From contig JACSRJ010000195.1 in NCBI GenBank assembly GCA_014879835.1, positions 1 to 33,011 on the forward strand: a DNA stretch of 33,011 nt, written 5' to 3'. Shown one piece after another: positions 1 through 7,118 of the stretch (the stretch's first letter is position 1; every line of letters starts with the position of its first letter). This DNA is from Anaerolinea sp. Lineage in GTDB: Bacteria; Chloroflexota; Anaerolineae; Aggregatilineales; UBA2796. The notes under the pieces are model-generated. The model searched no databases, was not told the DNA's origin, and saw only the letters and a list, made by a program, of their open reading frames with translations. The position numbers and the translations under genes are program-made.

Positions 1-168
1 AACACAGCCCTGTTTGGCTTGAAGAAACCGAGGGAATGCATTGAAACCGCGCTGCGCCTGCTGTGTGTGTGGGTGAGTCGGTCGCAAGTCTCTCAAGGAT
101 TGGGGGTGGATGAACGGACAGTGGCAGGGTGGTTGGAGCGAGCGGGGAAGCATGGCGAACGCCTGCAC
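1..168 (+). pseudogene. Transposase N-terminal fragment (helix-turn-helix)
   Basis: The + frame is open from the first base, so the gene begins outside the window. Residues encoded up to about base 168 read as a transposase N-terminal helix-turn-helix, with LGVDERTVAGWLERAG at 100-147 the clearest part. This resembles the N-terminal DNA-binding region of IS1-like transposases common in Chloroflexota. After about base 170 the frame stays open to a stop at 388-390 but no longer looks like transposase, and no catalytic DDE part follows, so I call it a broken remnant. Family assignment is from motif style only. Confidence 0.5.
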
Positions 169-201
169 TACTTTGGGCTGCCGCTGCTGACAAAAGCGCT
201 C

Positions 202-313
202 ATGCAACCGCTGTTCCATCTCCCCTGCACGCTCCAGCCACTTGGCTACCATCCGCACATCTACACCAAGCCTCTTTTTGTGGGCGTACCTCGCAGGTTG
301 ATTGTTCTGGACT
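202..313 (-). pseudogene. Second transposase helix-turn-helix fragment, inverted relative to the first
   Basis: Read on the minus strand, bases 270-223 encode LGVDVRMVAKWLERAG, which matches 13 of 16 residues of the + strand fragment. The two copies face each other and are mirror images about base 185: the 72-base arms 97-168 and 202-273 align codon for codon without gaps. By eye 44 of 72 bases match, and many differences are synonymous. The minus frame has no start or catalytic domain that I can see. It is either a second, older insertion or one arm of an old inverted duplication. Confidence 0.45.
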
Positions 314-330
314 ACCTTCGCAGGTATAAT
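302..330 (+). promoter_or_regulatory. Probable promoter of the first Crp/Fnr regulator
   Basis: A perfect TATAAT lies at 325-330, with TTGTTC at 302-307 as a weak -35 element and a 17-base spacer. Transcription would start near 337, about 29 bases ahead of the ATG at 366. The promoter lies inside the transposase scar, so the regulator may have acquired it from there. Confidence 0.45.
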
Positions 331-365
331 GAATTCATAGAACCTGAGCGTGGATTCTGGAATAA

Positions 366-1085
366 ATGGCATTTGATCGCTTCCCGGTAAAAACTGCCGA
401 GGTGCAAAGCATACCTGCTTTTCGGGACATGCCCCTAGAGCAGTTAACTCTTTTGGCATCGGCGATGATTCGCCAAACCTATGCCCCCGGTCAGATCATT
501 TTCACCGAGGGGGAGGTGTCCGGCTCGCTTTGGTTTGTATTTGAGGGACGCATCAAGATCATCAAGCAGTCACTCAACGGGCGCGTTCAGGGGCTGTGTG
601 TGATGGATCAAGGGAAGTGTTTTGGGAGCTGCCCTCTTTTTGATATAAATAAGAATCCCGCAAGCGCCCAAGCACTCGATCAGGTGACCCTGTTTCTCCT
701 GCCCGAAGCCGAGCTTCAGCAGGTGAAAGTGCGTGAACCTCAGCTTGTTAAGGCGCTGCTGCATATCTATAGTCAGCGTTTAACGCATCTTGCAAAGGTG
801 AGCGAGATCTTGGGTACTTGGGCGGTGCCTGACCGCATCAATGACTGCCTGCTTACCTACGCCAACCACACTACCATGCAACCCACTGTGGAATTGACCC
901 ACGAAAAACTGGCGGCGCTTTCAGGAACTGTGCGTGAGGTTGTTTCACGCCATTTAGGAAATCTGGAAAAGGACGGGATCATACGCAGTGAGCTTGGGCG
1001 TATTGTTATCCTCAACCCGAACGCTTTGATACCTCCTTGTGCATGTGAGGATCGGAATGTAAGCCCCTCGTCTCACCGGACGTGA
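366..1085 (+). CDS. Crp/Fnr-family transcriptional regulator (first of two)
   Basis: 239 residues, normal length for the family. An N-terminal cyclic-nucleotide-binding-like beta barrel spans about residues 14-125, followed by a long dimer helix and a C-terminal winged helix at about 155-220. The recognition helix reads TVREVVSRHL, with R190, E191 and R195 in the places of Arg180, Glu181 and Arg185 of E. coli CRP. This predicts a TGTGA-type half-site rather than the TTGAT of FNR. The N-terminal cysteine cluster of FNR is missing; cysteines occur at 78, 85, 89, 161, 225 and 227. The cAMP-pocket Arg-Ser is replaced (NPAS at 97-100), so cAMP is unlikely to be the ligand. Its stop codon overlaps a GTGA-N6-TCAC palindrome. 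Position next to nosZ suggests control of denitrification; the signal (NO, redox or N2O) is unknown. Confidence 0.85.
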   Translation: MAFDRFPVKTAEVQSIPAFRDMPLEQLTLLASAMIRQTYAPGQIIFTEGEVSGSLWFVFEGRIKIIKQSLNGRVQGLCVMDQGKCFGSCPLFDINKNPASAQALDQVTLFLLPEAELQQVKVREPQLVKALLHIYSQRLTHLAKVSEILGTWAVPDRINDCLLTYANHTTMQPTVELTHEKLAALSGTVREVVSRHLGNLEKDGIIRSELGRIVILNPNALIPPCACEDRNVSPSSHRT

Positions 1086-1096
1086 TTTAAGTCACA
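1081..1096. promoter_or_regulatory. Crp-type palindrome upstream of the second regulator
   Basis: CGTGATTTAAGTCACA matches TGTGA-N6-TCACA at 9 of 10 positions. It overlaps the stop codon of the first regulator (1083-1085) and lies 58-73 bases ahead of the second regulator's start. The inner bases also pair well (TTTAAG). No convincing -10 was found at the matching distance. Confidence 0.6.
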
Positions 1097-1145
1097 CCCC
1101 CTATATCCAAAAAGGCTTACCCTGATCACATATCGCCCTGATGAT

Positions 1146-1161
1146 GGTGAAATGTGTCACC
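1146..1161. promoter_or_regulatory. Crp-type palindrome covering the start of the second regulator
   Basis: GGTGAAATGTGTCACC has the GTGA-N6-TCAC core with GGTGA/TCACC half-sites. It covers the proposed GTG start at 1154 and the only Shine-Dalgarno-like GGTGA, so binding here would be expected to block expression. This fits autorepression, but that is inference. Confidence 0.45.
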
Positions 1162-1855
1162 GATGATGGTTAGCCGGGAGCAGCTTTTAGAGATACCTTT
1201 CCTTCAGGCGCTTAGCCCGCGTACTCAACGGTGCCTTGCCGAAAAAGCCTTGGAATTGAGCCTTGAACCGCATCTTGATCTGTACCAGCAGGGCGATCCC
1301 CCTACGGGACTGTACATACTCCAAAGCGGTAGGGTCAAACTTTACCGGCATTCAAAAGACAAATGTCAGATATTGGCACTGCTTGTACCCGGGCAGTGTC
1401 TCGGTGCGGAGTCCCTGCCAACAGATACCCCCAGCCCATATGCTGCGACCACTCTCTCCCCCGTGGAAGCACTTTTCTTGCCCCCTGAGCACCTGAGAGT
1501 CCTGTTGGACGAACTGCCTGATTTTCAAGAACTGTTTTTGCGACTGATCACCGACAAACTTAAACAATTCATCACCCTTGTGCATGATCTTGCCTTCCGC
1601 GATGTGACTTCTCGGCTTGCAATGGTGTTGTTGGCCCGTGCGGAAACCGAAGGGAAGCCCTACGAGGGGGGAATCGGCATCGAGCGTCTGCTTTCACAAC
1701 AGGAATACGCAGATATGGTCGGCACCGCCCGTGAGGTGGTCTACCGAACCTTCAGAAAATTTGAGTCCGAGGGGTTGGTGCATATCACCCGCACCCTGAT
1801 CCTGCTGCGCGACCTCGACAGACTGCGCCAGATTGCCCTGCACGAAGCCCGCTAG
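1154..1855 (+). CDS. Crp/Fnr-family transcriptional regulator (second of two)
   Basis: 233 residues from GTG 1154; ATG 1163 or 1166 are alternatives, and none has an ideal ribosome binding site (GGTGA lies at 1146-1150). A cyclic-nucleotide-binding-like domain occupies about residues 12-125, followed by a dimer helix and a winged helix at 145-225. The recognition helix TAREVVYRTF has R193, E194 and R198, the same RExxxR pattern as the upstream regulator, although the two proteins are otherwise only distantly alike. The cAMP-contacting Arg is absent (YAATT at 96-100) and there is no FNR-like cysteine set, so this resembles DNR/NnrR-like gas or redox regulators more than CRP. It sits 146 bases before nosZ in the same direction and is the natural candidate to control it. 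Confidence 0.85.
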   Translation: MSPMMVSREQLLEIPFLQALSPRTQRCLAEKALELSLEPHLDLYQQGDPPTGLYILQSGRVKLYRHSKDKCQILALLVPGQCLGAESLPTDTPSPYAATTLSPVEALFLPPEHLRVLLDELPDFQELFLRLITDKLKQFITLVHDLAFRDVTSRLAMVLLARAETEGKPYEGGIGIERLLSQQEYADMVGTAREVVYRTFRKFESEGLVHITRTLILLRDLDRLRQIALHEAR

Positions 1856-1877
1856 AGTCCCGCACCCCTTCAACGGA

Positions 1878-1893
1878 TGTGACTTGAGTCACA
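1878..1893. promoter_or_regulatory. Perfect Crp-type palindrome upstream of nosZ
   Basis: TGTGACTTGAGTCACA is an exact match to TGTGA-N6-TCACA, with an extra paired C/G next to each half-site. Its centre lies at 1885.5, 41.5 bases before the transcription start predicted from the -10 at 1915-1920. This is the usual distance for class II activation by Crp/Fnr proteins. The two upstream regulators have recognition helices expected to bind this sequence. Confidence 0.7.
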
Positions 1894-1914
1894 TTCGCCA
1901 CCCTTGATCAATGT

Positions 1915-1920
1915 CATTAT
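1915..1920 (+). promoter_or_regulatory. Likely -10 element of the nosZ promoter
   Basis: CATTAT at 1915-1920 matches TATAAT at four of six positions and would start transcription near 1927. No -35 consensus is present at the usual distance, which suits an activator-dependent promoter with the palindrome at 1878-1893. A second imperfect FNR-like repeat, TTGATCAATGTCAT, overlaps it at 1904-1917. The leader would be about 75 bases, ending in the ribosome binding site AGAGAGG at 1985-1991. Confidence 0.45.
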
Positions 1921-2001
1921 GAACTGAGAAACGCGCTGTTTGACAGGTTTGGTGTGGATTCCTTGTCGTTTTCCTTCAGGTAAAAGAGAGGTAAAAGAAA
2001 A

Positions 2002-3990
2002 ATGATTAAACACTGGTTTTCCCTGAAATCACTTGTGATGGGCGCTGCCATTGCAGCCCTCATCTTTGGTGTGGTGGCCCCTAAGGTGATCACCAATGCC
2101 CAAGATGGCTCCACCGATTGGCAGTCCATCATGGCACAGCGCGGCCTTACTGAAGCCGACCTGCGTGCGGCCGTAATGACCTACACTCCAAGCGGCGTGA
2201 TGGATGAGTATGTGATGTTTGCTTCTGCGGGGCAGGGCGGTCAGGTGCTCGCAATTGGGATGCCCTCTATGCGTCTGCTGCGGTTAATTTCCGTCTTCAC
2301 CCCGGAATCGTGGCAGGGGTATGGATACGGCGCGGGCAATGAAATCCTTGATCAGGGCAATATTGATGGGAAGGAAATTCGATGGGGTGACACTCATCAC
2401 CCGGCCCTAAGCGAAACCAACGGTGAATATGACGGTCAGTGGCTGTTCATTGGTGACAAAGCCAATGGGCGTGTTGCCGTTATTGACCTGCGCGACTTTG
2501 AGACCAAACAGATCGTTCACAACCCCGCATTCCTGAATGATCATGGCGGCACCTTTGTAACCCCCAACACCGAATACATTGTTGAAGGTGGGCAGTATGG
2601 ACTGCCCCTTGGTGGGGATTATGCCCCCATCGAAAACTACAAAGATGCCTACAGCGGCATGATCACCTTTTGGAAGTTTGACCGCGAGACCGGGCGCATT
2701 GATATGAGCAAGTCGTTCGCCATGGAACTCCCCCCTTATTGGCAGGATTTGTGCGATTCGGGCAAGTCTGTGTCCGAAGGCTGGGTGTTCTGCAACTCCT
2801 TTAATGCGGAAATGGCAACGGGCGGTATCGAGAAGGGCAACCCTCCCTTTGAAGCCGGGGTGAGCCGGGGTGCCGTAGACTACCTGCACATGATCAATCT
2901 GAAAGCCGCGGAAGCGGTCTTTCAGGCAGGCGGTGCGGTGGATGTTAAAGGTTTTAAAGTCATCCCCCTCGAAAAGTCGATTGAGGCGGGGCTGCTGTAC
3001 CTTGCACCCGAACCCCGCAGTCCTCACGGTGCAGATGTGACCCCCAAGGGGGATTTCATTGTCATTGGTGGCAAACTTGACCCCCATGTGACCATCTACA
3101 GTTTTGCCAAGATGATGGCCGCTATTGCCGCTGGACCAACGGAAAAGGACGCTTTTGGGGTGCCAGTTCTGTCTTTGGAAAGTGTGATGGAGACTCAGGT
3201 GGAACTAGGACTTGGCCCTCTGCACACCGTTTTTGATGATCAGGGGTATGCCTATACCAGCCTGTTTTTGGATAGTGCCGTAGCACGCTGGAGCATCGGC
3301 GCGGAAGGGTATCGCCCCCAAGATGGCTGGAAGCTGATCAACAAAACCCCTGTTCAGTACAATGTGGGACACCTCGCCGCGGCTGAGGGGGATACCGCGA
3401 CTCCTGATGGGCGCTTCCTTGTGGCCCTCAACAAGTGGTCAGTGGATCGTTTCCTCAGCACAGGGCCGCTGCTGCCCCAGAATTTACAGTTGATCGATAT
3501 TTCGCAGCCGGGTGACAAGACTCAAATTCTCTATGACCTGCCCATCACCGGCGCGGAACCTCACTACGCTCAGATCATTAAGGCGGACAAGCTCAAAGCG
3601 TGGGAAGTTTACCCCGAAGTGGGCTGGAATCCGGCAACCCAGACGGTTGATCCCAGAGCAGTTACCCAAGGCACTGAAGGGATCACCCGTGACGGTAAAA
3701 ACGTGACCGTGCGCATGACCGCTGTTCGCAGCCACATGACCCCGGAGCATGTCGAGATTCAGGTGGGTGATCATGTGACATGGACGATCACCAATGTGGA
3801 ACGGGCCCGTGACGCTACTCATGGTTTTGCGATCCCCTTCTATAACATCAATCTGAGCATTGAGCCGGGTGAATCGATCACCTTTGAGTTTGAAGCGACT
3901 CATGCGGGCGTGTTCAGCTTCTACTGCACAGAGTTCTGCTCGGCACTCCATCTCGAAATGATGGGCTACATGATGGTGAAGCCTGAGTGA
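2002..3990 (+). CDS. nosZ: Nitrous oxide reductase NosZ, Sec-exported (clade II type)
   Basis: Copper enzyme that reduces N2O to N2 outside the cytoplasmic membrane; 662 residues. The N-terminus has a plain hydrophobic signal (about residues 11-33, AQ at 34) without a twin arginine, as in clade II enzymes. The beta-propeller shows all seven histidines expected for the CuZ cluster: H132 and H133 (DTHHP), H181, H342 (SPHG), H408 (LHTV), H457 (VGH) and H521 (EPHYA). The cupredoxin domain carries the CuA ligands H607, C642, C646, H650 and M653 in CTEFCSALHLEM, so the enzyme should be functional. ATG 2002 follows AGAGAGG by 10 bases. A long hairpin separates it from the next gene. Regulation probably runs through the palindrome at 1878-1893. 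Confidence 0.97.
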   Translation: MIKHWFSLKSLVMGAAIAALIFGVVAPKVITNAQDGSTDWQSIMAQRGLTEADLRAAVMTYTPSGVMDEYVMFASAGQGGQVLAIGMPSMRLLRLISVFTPESWQGYGYGAGNEILDQGNIDGKEIRWGDTHHPALSETNGEYDGQWLFIGDKANGRVAVIDLRDFETKQIVHNPAFLNDHGGTFVTPNTEYIVEGGQYGLPLGGDYAPIENYKDAYSGMITFWKFDRETGRIDMSKSFAMELPPYWQDLCDSGKSVSEGWVFCNSFNAEMATGGIEKGNPPFEAGVSRGAVDYLHMINLKAAEAVFQAGGAVDVKGFKVIPLEKSIEAGLLYLAPEPRSPHGADVTPKGDFIVIGGKLDPHVTIYSFAKMMAAIAAGPTEKDAFGVPVLSLESVMETQVELGLGPLHTVFDDQGYAYTSLFLDSAVARWSIGAEGYRPQDGWKLINKTPVQYNVGHLAAAEGDTATPDGRFLVALNKWSVDRFLSTGPLLPQNLQLIDISQPGDKTQILYDLPITGAEPHYAQIIKADKLKAWEVYPEVGWNPATQTVDPRAVTQGTEGITRDGKNVTVRMTAVRSHMTPEHVEIQVGDHVTWTITNVERARDATHGFAIPFYNINLSIEPGESITFEFEATHAGVFSFYCTEFCSALHLEMMGYMMVKPE

Positions 3991-3999
3991 TGGTCGGCC

Positions 4000-4038
4000 A
4001 ATGAGGGGGAGTGGGGAACGCGCCCCACTCACCTCATT
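4000..4038 (+). promoter_or_regulatory. Strong hairpin between nosZ and the nosB-like gene
   Basis: AATGAGGGGGAGTGGGG (4000-4016) pairs with CCCCACTCACCTCATT (4023-4038) around the loop AACGCG, with one bulged base and one imperfect pair. It starts ten bases after the nosZ stop. No run of T follows, so it is unlikely to be a simple intrinsic terminator. It may stabilise or process the nosZ message so that nosZ is made in excess of the maturation genes. Confidence 0.7.
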
Positions 4039-4067
4039 CAGGGCTTTACCAGATCACAGAGGTCAAT

Positions 4068-4739
4068 ATGGCTGCAAATGTGCTTTCCCCCTCCAATTCA
4101 AGTGCTGCACCGAATACTGCGGCTAGCACTTCCCGTCGTTGGTTAAAGTGGCTTCCATCGCTCCTTTACCTAAGCGCGGCTGTGCTGATGATTCTCTCTA
4201 CTGCGCTACCCTACTGGGCAATGGTTTTGCAGGCTCCTCAATATCCCGGTGGGCTTAAGATGCGGGTGTTTGTGAACTACATCACCGGCGATGAGGACCC
4301 CAAAATGGATGAAGTCCGGGAGATCGATGGACTTAACCATTACATTGGTATGAAATCTCTCTATGATGCGGCACGGTTAGAGCGCTCCATCGCCATCCCC
4401 GGCGTAATTTTGATGATCGCCCTGCTAGCAGTGGCTGCATTCTGGCAGCGGCGCTGGACATGGTTGCTGACTGTGCCAGCACTGCTGTTCCCCTTTATTT
4501 ACCTTGCGGATCTGGCTTTCTGGATGAATCACTATGGGCAGAACCTTGATCCTTATGCGCCCCTCTCCAGCTCCATTCAGCCCTTCACCCCGCCGATCTT
4601 AGGGGAAGGCGTTATCGGGCAGTTTAAGACAGTGGCTTCAGTTGAATCCGGTTGGTACCTGATCGTGCTAGGCAGCGCTCTGATCGCACTTGGGGGTGTC
4701 CTTCGCTTTTCGCGGCGAGGGGCACGCTCGTCAGATTGA
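4068..4739 (+). CDS. nosB: NosB-like membrane protein of the nos cluster
   Basis: 223 residues from ATG 4068, chosen because AGAGG lies at 4058-4062; an in-frame upstream ATG at 4011 falls inside the hairpin. Four membrane segments are visible at about residues 28-50, 107-125, 130-152 and 193-213. An external loop between the first two holds the conserved-looking stretches APQYPGGL (56-63) and EIDGLNHYIGM (85-95). Membrane proteins of this kind stand directly after nosZ in clade II clusters and are called NosB; their exact role in N2O respiration is not established. The symbol rests on position, topology and motif style. It ends 13 bases before nosD. Confidence 0.7.
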   Translation: MAANVLSPSNSSAAPNTAASTSRRWLKWLPSLLYLSAAVLMILSTALPYWAMVLQAPQYPGGLKMRVFVNYITGDEDPKMDEVREIDGLNHYIGMKSLYDAARLERSIAIPGVILMIALLAVAAFWQRRWTWLLTVPALLFPFIYLADLAFWMNHYGQNLDPYAPLSSSIQPFTPPILGEGVIGQFKTVASVESGWYLIVLGSALIALGGVLRFSRRGARSSD

Positions 4740-4752
4740 GGCCGTGCTGACC

Positions 4753-6237
4753 ATGAATCAAATCTCTTGTGCCCGGTCAACTTACCGTCTATCTGTCCTG
4801 ATCAGCTTGATCATTTGGATGGTGATACCACTGATCACAGCGCGGGCCCAAACTACCTTGATCGTGGCGCCAGAGGGTGCTTACCGCACCATTGAAGCAG
4901 CTTTGAGGGATGCTCACAACGGTGATGTGATCGAGGTTCACGGTGGGGTGTATCCCGCGCCTCTGCTGATCGAGAAGTCGGTCACGCTAATCGGGGTTGA
5001 CCAGCCAGTGATTGACGGGCGTGGGATAGGCAGCCTTGTCCTGATCAACGCGCCGGGGGTGGTTTTTCAGGGCTTCGTGGTCCGGGGCAGTGGTCAAAGT
5101 TTGCCCCACGAGGATACCGGGATCGTGATTCAGGCACCACAGGTCACGGTTGCCGATAATCTGCTCGAAGATGTGCTGTTCGGAATCTACTTTGCGGATG
5201 CGGCTCAAGGGACTGCCAAGAATAATGTGGTGCGGGGTAAACCTCTTGAAGAGAGCATCCGGGGTGACAGCATCCGGGTGTGGTACAGCAATGACGTCAG
5301 TCTCATCGGGAATGAGATCACCCACGGACGTGACATCCTCATCTGGTACGCGAACAACATTGTTATTCGTCAGAACCATATCCATCACAACCGTTATGGA
5401 CTGCATTTTATGTACAACAAGAATGCGGTGGTGGAAGATAACCGGATTGAGGAAAACGCCGTTGGGGCGTATATGATGTATTCGGCAGGACTGACTCTGA
5501 GCCGCAACCAGATTATCCACAACCGGGGTGCAAGTGGGTACGGAATCGCCCTCAAGGATATGGATCAGGTGAGGGTTTTTGAGAATACCTTCATCGGCAA
5601 TGCAGTGGCGATCTTTCTGGACAATTCGCCTTCCCTTTACGACTCCCACAATTATTTCAGCCATAACTTCATTGCCTATAACGATATCGGTTTGACCGGG
5701 CTGCCCTCTGTGAAGCGCAATGTTTTTCAGCACAACACCTTCCTCGAAAACTACCAACAGGTGAGTGTTCAGGGGCGTGGCAACCTTTTAGGAAACGCAT
5801 GGAGCCAAGACGGAATCGGCAACTATTGGAGCAACTATGTAGGTTATGACCGGGATGGGGATGGCGTGGGGGATATGCCCTACCGCGCCGAAAAACTTTT
5901 CGAGAGCATCTCCGACAACAACCCTGTACTGCGCCTTTTCACCTTCAGCCCGGCGAGCCAAGCGATTGACTTTGCGGCTGCCGCGTTTCCATCCTTACGT
6001 CCTGATCCTAAGATCATCGACGAAGCCCCTCTGATGAAATACAGCATCCCTGTCCAGATCGACTCACCCGGACAGGGAACGACGCTTTCCTCACTGGCTG
6101 GTACAGGGTTGTTATTGGGGATTGGAGCTCTCGTGTGTTTTTTCGGGCTGCGCAGCCGCCTTCAATCCTCCGCAAAAAGGATTGTAAACATCGCGGCGAC
6201 CACATCCAAAACTGAACAGAAAGTCCCGCTGACATGA
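4753..6237 (+). CDS. nosD: NosD, periplasmic copper-site maturation protein
   Basis: 494 residues from ATG 4753. A Sec signal ends near residue 32 (ITARA/Q). A right-handed beta-helix of CASH-type repeats follows, with the hallmark stretches GDSIRVWYS, GRDILIWYA, RYGLHFMY and VGAYMMYS. These identify NosD, which works with the NosFY transporter to assemble the CuZ site of NosZ. Unlike many NosD proteins it ends in a hydrophobic segment (about residues 447-466) followed by an Arg/Lys-rich tail, so it is probably anchored to the membrane. Its stop overlaps the nosF start in ATGA, pointing to coupled translation. An open frame antisense to its middle is a codon-bias shadow. Confidence 0.95.
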   Translation: MNQISCARSTYRLSVLISLIIWMVIPLITARAQTTLIVAPEGAYRTIEAALRDAHNGDVIEVHGGVYPAPLLIEKSVTLIGVDQPVIDGRGIGSLVLINAPGVVFQGFVVRGSGQSLPHEDTGIVIQAPQVTVADNLLEDVLFGIYFADAAQGTAKNNVVRGKPLEESIRGDSIRVWYSNDVSLIGNEITHGRDILIWYANNIVIRQNHIHHNRYGLHFMYNKNAVVEDNRIEENAVGAYMMYSAGLTLSRNQIIHNRGASGYGIALKDMDQVRVFENTFIGNAVAIFLDNSPSLYDSHNYFSHNFIAYNDIGLTGLPSVKRNVFQHNTFLENYQQVSVQGRGNLLGNAWSQDGIGNYWSNYVGYDRDGDGVGDMPYRAEKLFESISDNNPVLRLFTFSPASQAIDFAAAAFPSLRPDPKIIDEAPLMKYSIPVQIDSPGQGTTLSSLAGTGLLLGIGALVCFFGLRSRLQSSAKRIVNIAATTSKTEQKVPLT

Positions 6238-7118
6238 TCATCGCCAAAAACTTGACCAAACGTTACCGCAAACATGCCGCCTTGCACGAAGTCTCATTCA
6301 CCATCAAAGCGGGCGAATCCGTTGCCTTGTGGGGTGCAAACGGCGCAGGCAAAACCACCACCCTTCGCTGTCTGTTAGGGGTACACGCTTTTGAGGGGGA
6401 ATTAAGTGTCAACGGAATCGATGTGCGCAAACGGGGCAAAGCTGCACGGGCCGCCATCGGTTATGTGCCCCAAGAGACAACCTTTTATGACTTGACTGTT
6501 GTGGAGACTCTTTATTTTTATGCCCGCCTCAAAAAAGCCTCGGTAAGCCGGATCGACGATGTCCTGACCCAAGTTCATTTGTCGCCCCACAATGCCAAAC
6601 GAGTCACCATGCTCTCTGGAGGCATGAAACAGCGTCTGGCGCTGGCGGTGGCACTGCTCTCCGACCCACCCGTGCTGGTGCTGGATGAACCCACGGCTAG
6701 TCTTGACGTCAAAGCACAGCGGGATTTTATCCATATGGTACAGAGTCTGAGTCAGGCGGGCAAGACGATTGTGTTTTCATCACACCGCTTGGATGAAGTT
6801 CTGGCATTAGGCAGTCGGGTGTTAGTGCTGGATGAAGGCAAACTGATCTTGGACTGCGCCCCGCAGGAACTTGCGCCTCGGTTAGGACTGCACCGATGGC
6901 TGCGCATCTGGGTCCCCGCTGAGCATAAAGCCCAAACCCTGAATGTCCTCGGTGAACAGGGCTACCGCTTTATGCCCAACGGACACAGTGTTTATGTGCA
7001 GGTCAGTCTGAGTGGTAAGGTTGCCCCCTTGCGACTATTGGAGTCAGCGCAAATTCCCGTAGAGGACTTTGATCTGATCGACGGTGAACTGTTATTGCAG
7101 GGGGAAAATGATGATTGA
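6234..7118 (+). CDS. nosF: NosF, ABC transporter ATP-binding protein
   Basis: 294 residues. Walker A is GANGAGKTT (34-42), the signature is LSGGMKQ (127-133), Walker B is VLVLDE (147-152) and the switch histidine is H184. The length and the extra C-terminal domain of about 80 residues fit NosF and related ABC-2 ATPases. It should power the NosY membrane subunit; the pair supports CuZ maturation together with NosD, probably by supplying a sulfur species, which is known for the family and not shown here. The start overlaps nosD by four bases (ATGA), and the end overlaps nosY by eleven. Confidence 0.93.
   Translation: MIIAKNLTKRYRKHAALHEVSFTIKAGESVALWGANGAGKTTTLRCLLGVHAFEGELSVNGIDVRKRGKAARAAIGYVPQETTFYDLTVVETLYFYARLKKASVSRIDDVLTQVHLSPHNAKRVTMLSGGMKQRLALAVALLSDPPVLVLDEPTASLDVKAQRDFIHMVQSLSQAGKTIVFSSHRLDEVLALGSRVLVLDEGKLILDCAPQELAPRLGLHRWLRIWVPAEHKAQTLNVLGEQGYRFMPNGHSVYVQVSLSGKVAPLRLLESAQIPVEDFDLIDGELLLQGENDD

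Noticed and set aside
366-1085. FNR-type oxygen sensor with a [4Fe-4S] cluster
   Set aside because: The N-terminal cysteine cluster is absent and the recognition helix has CRP-like, not FNR-like, contacts.
2407-3087. Long open frame antisense to nosZ (226 codons)
   Set aside because: It mirrors the strongly conserved nosZ frame, has no recognisable motif or ribosome binding site, and similar antisense openings lie over nosD and the ATPase genes.
4987-5757. Open frame antisense to nosD (256 codons)
   Set aside because: It follows from the repetitive beta-helix codons on the other strand; its translation is Val/Ile/His-rich without domain features.
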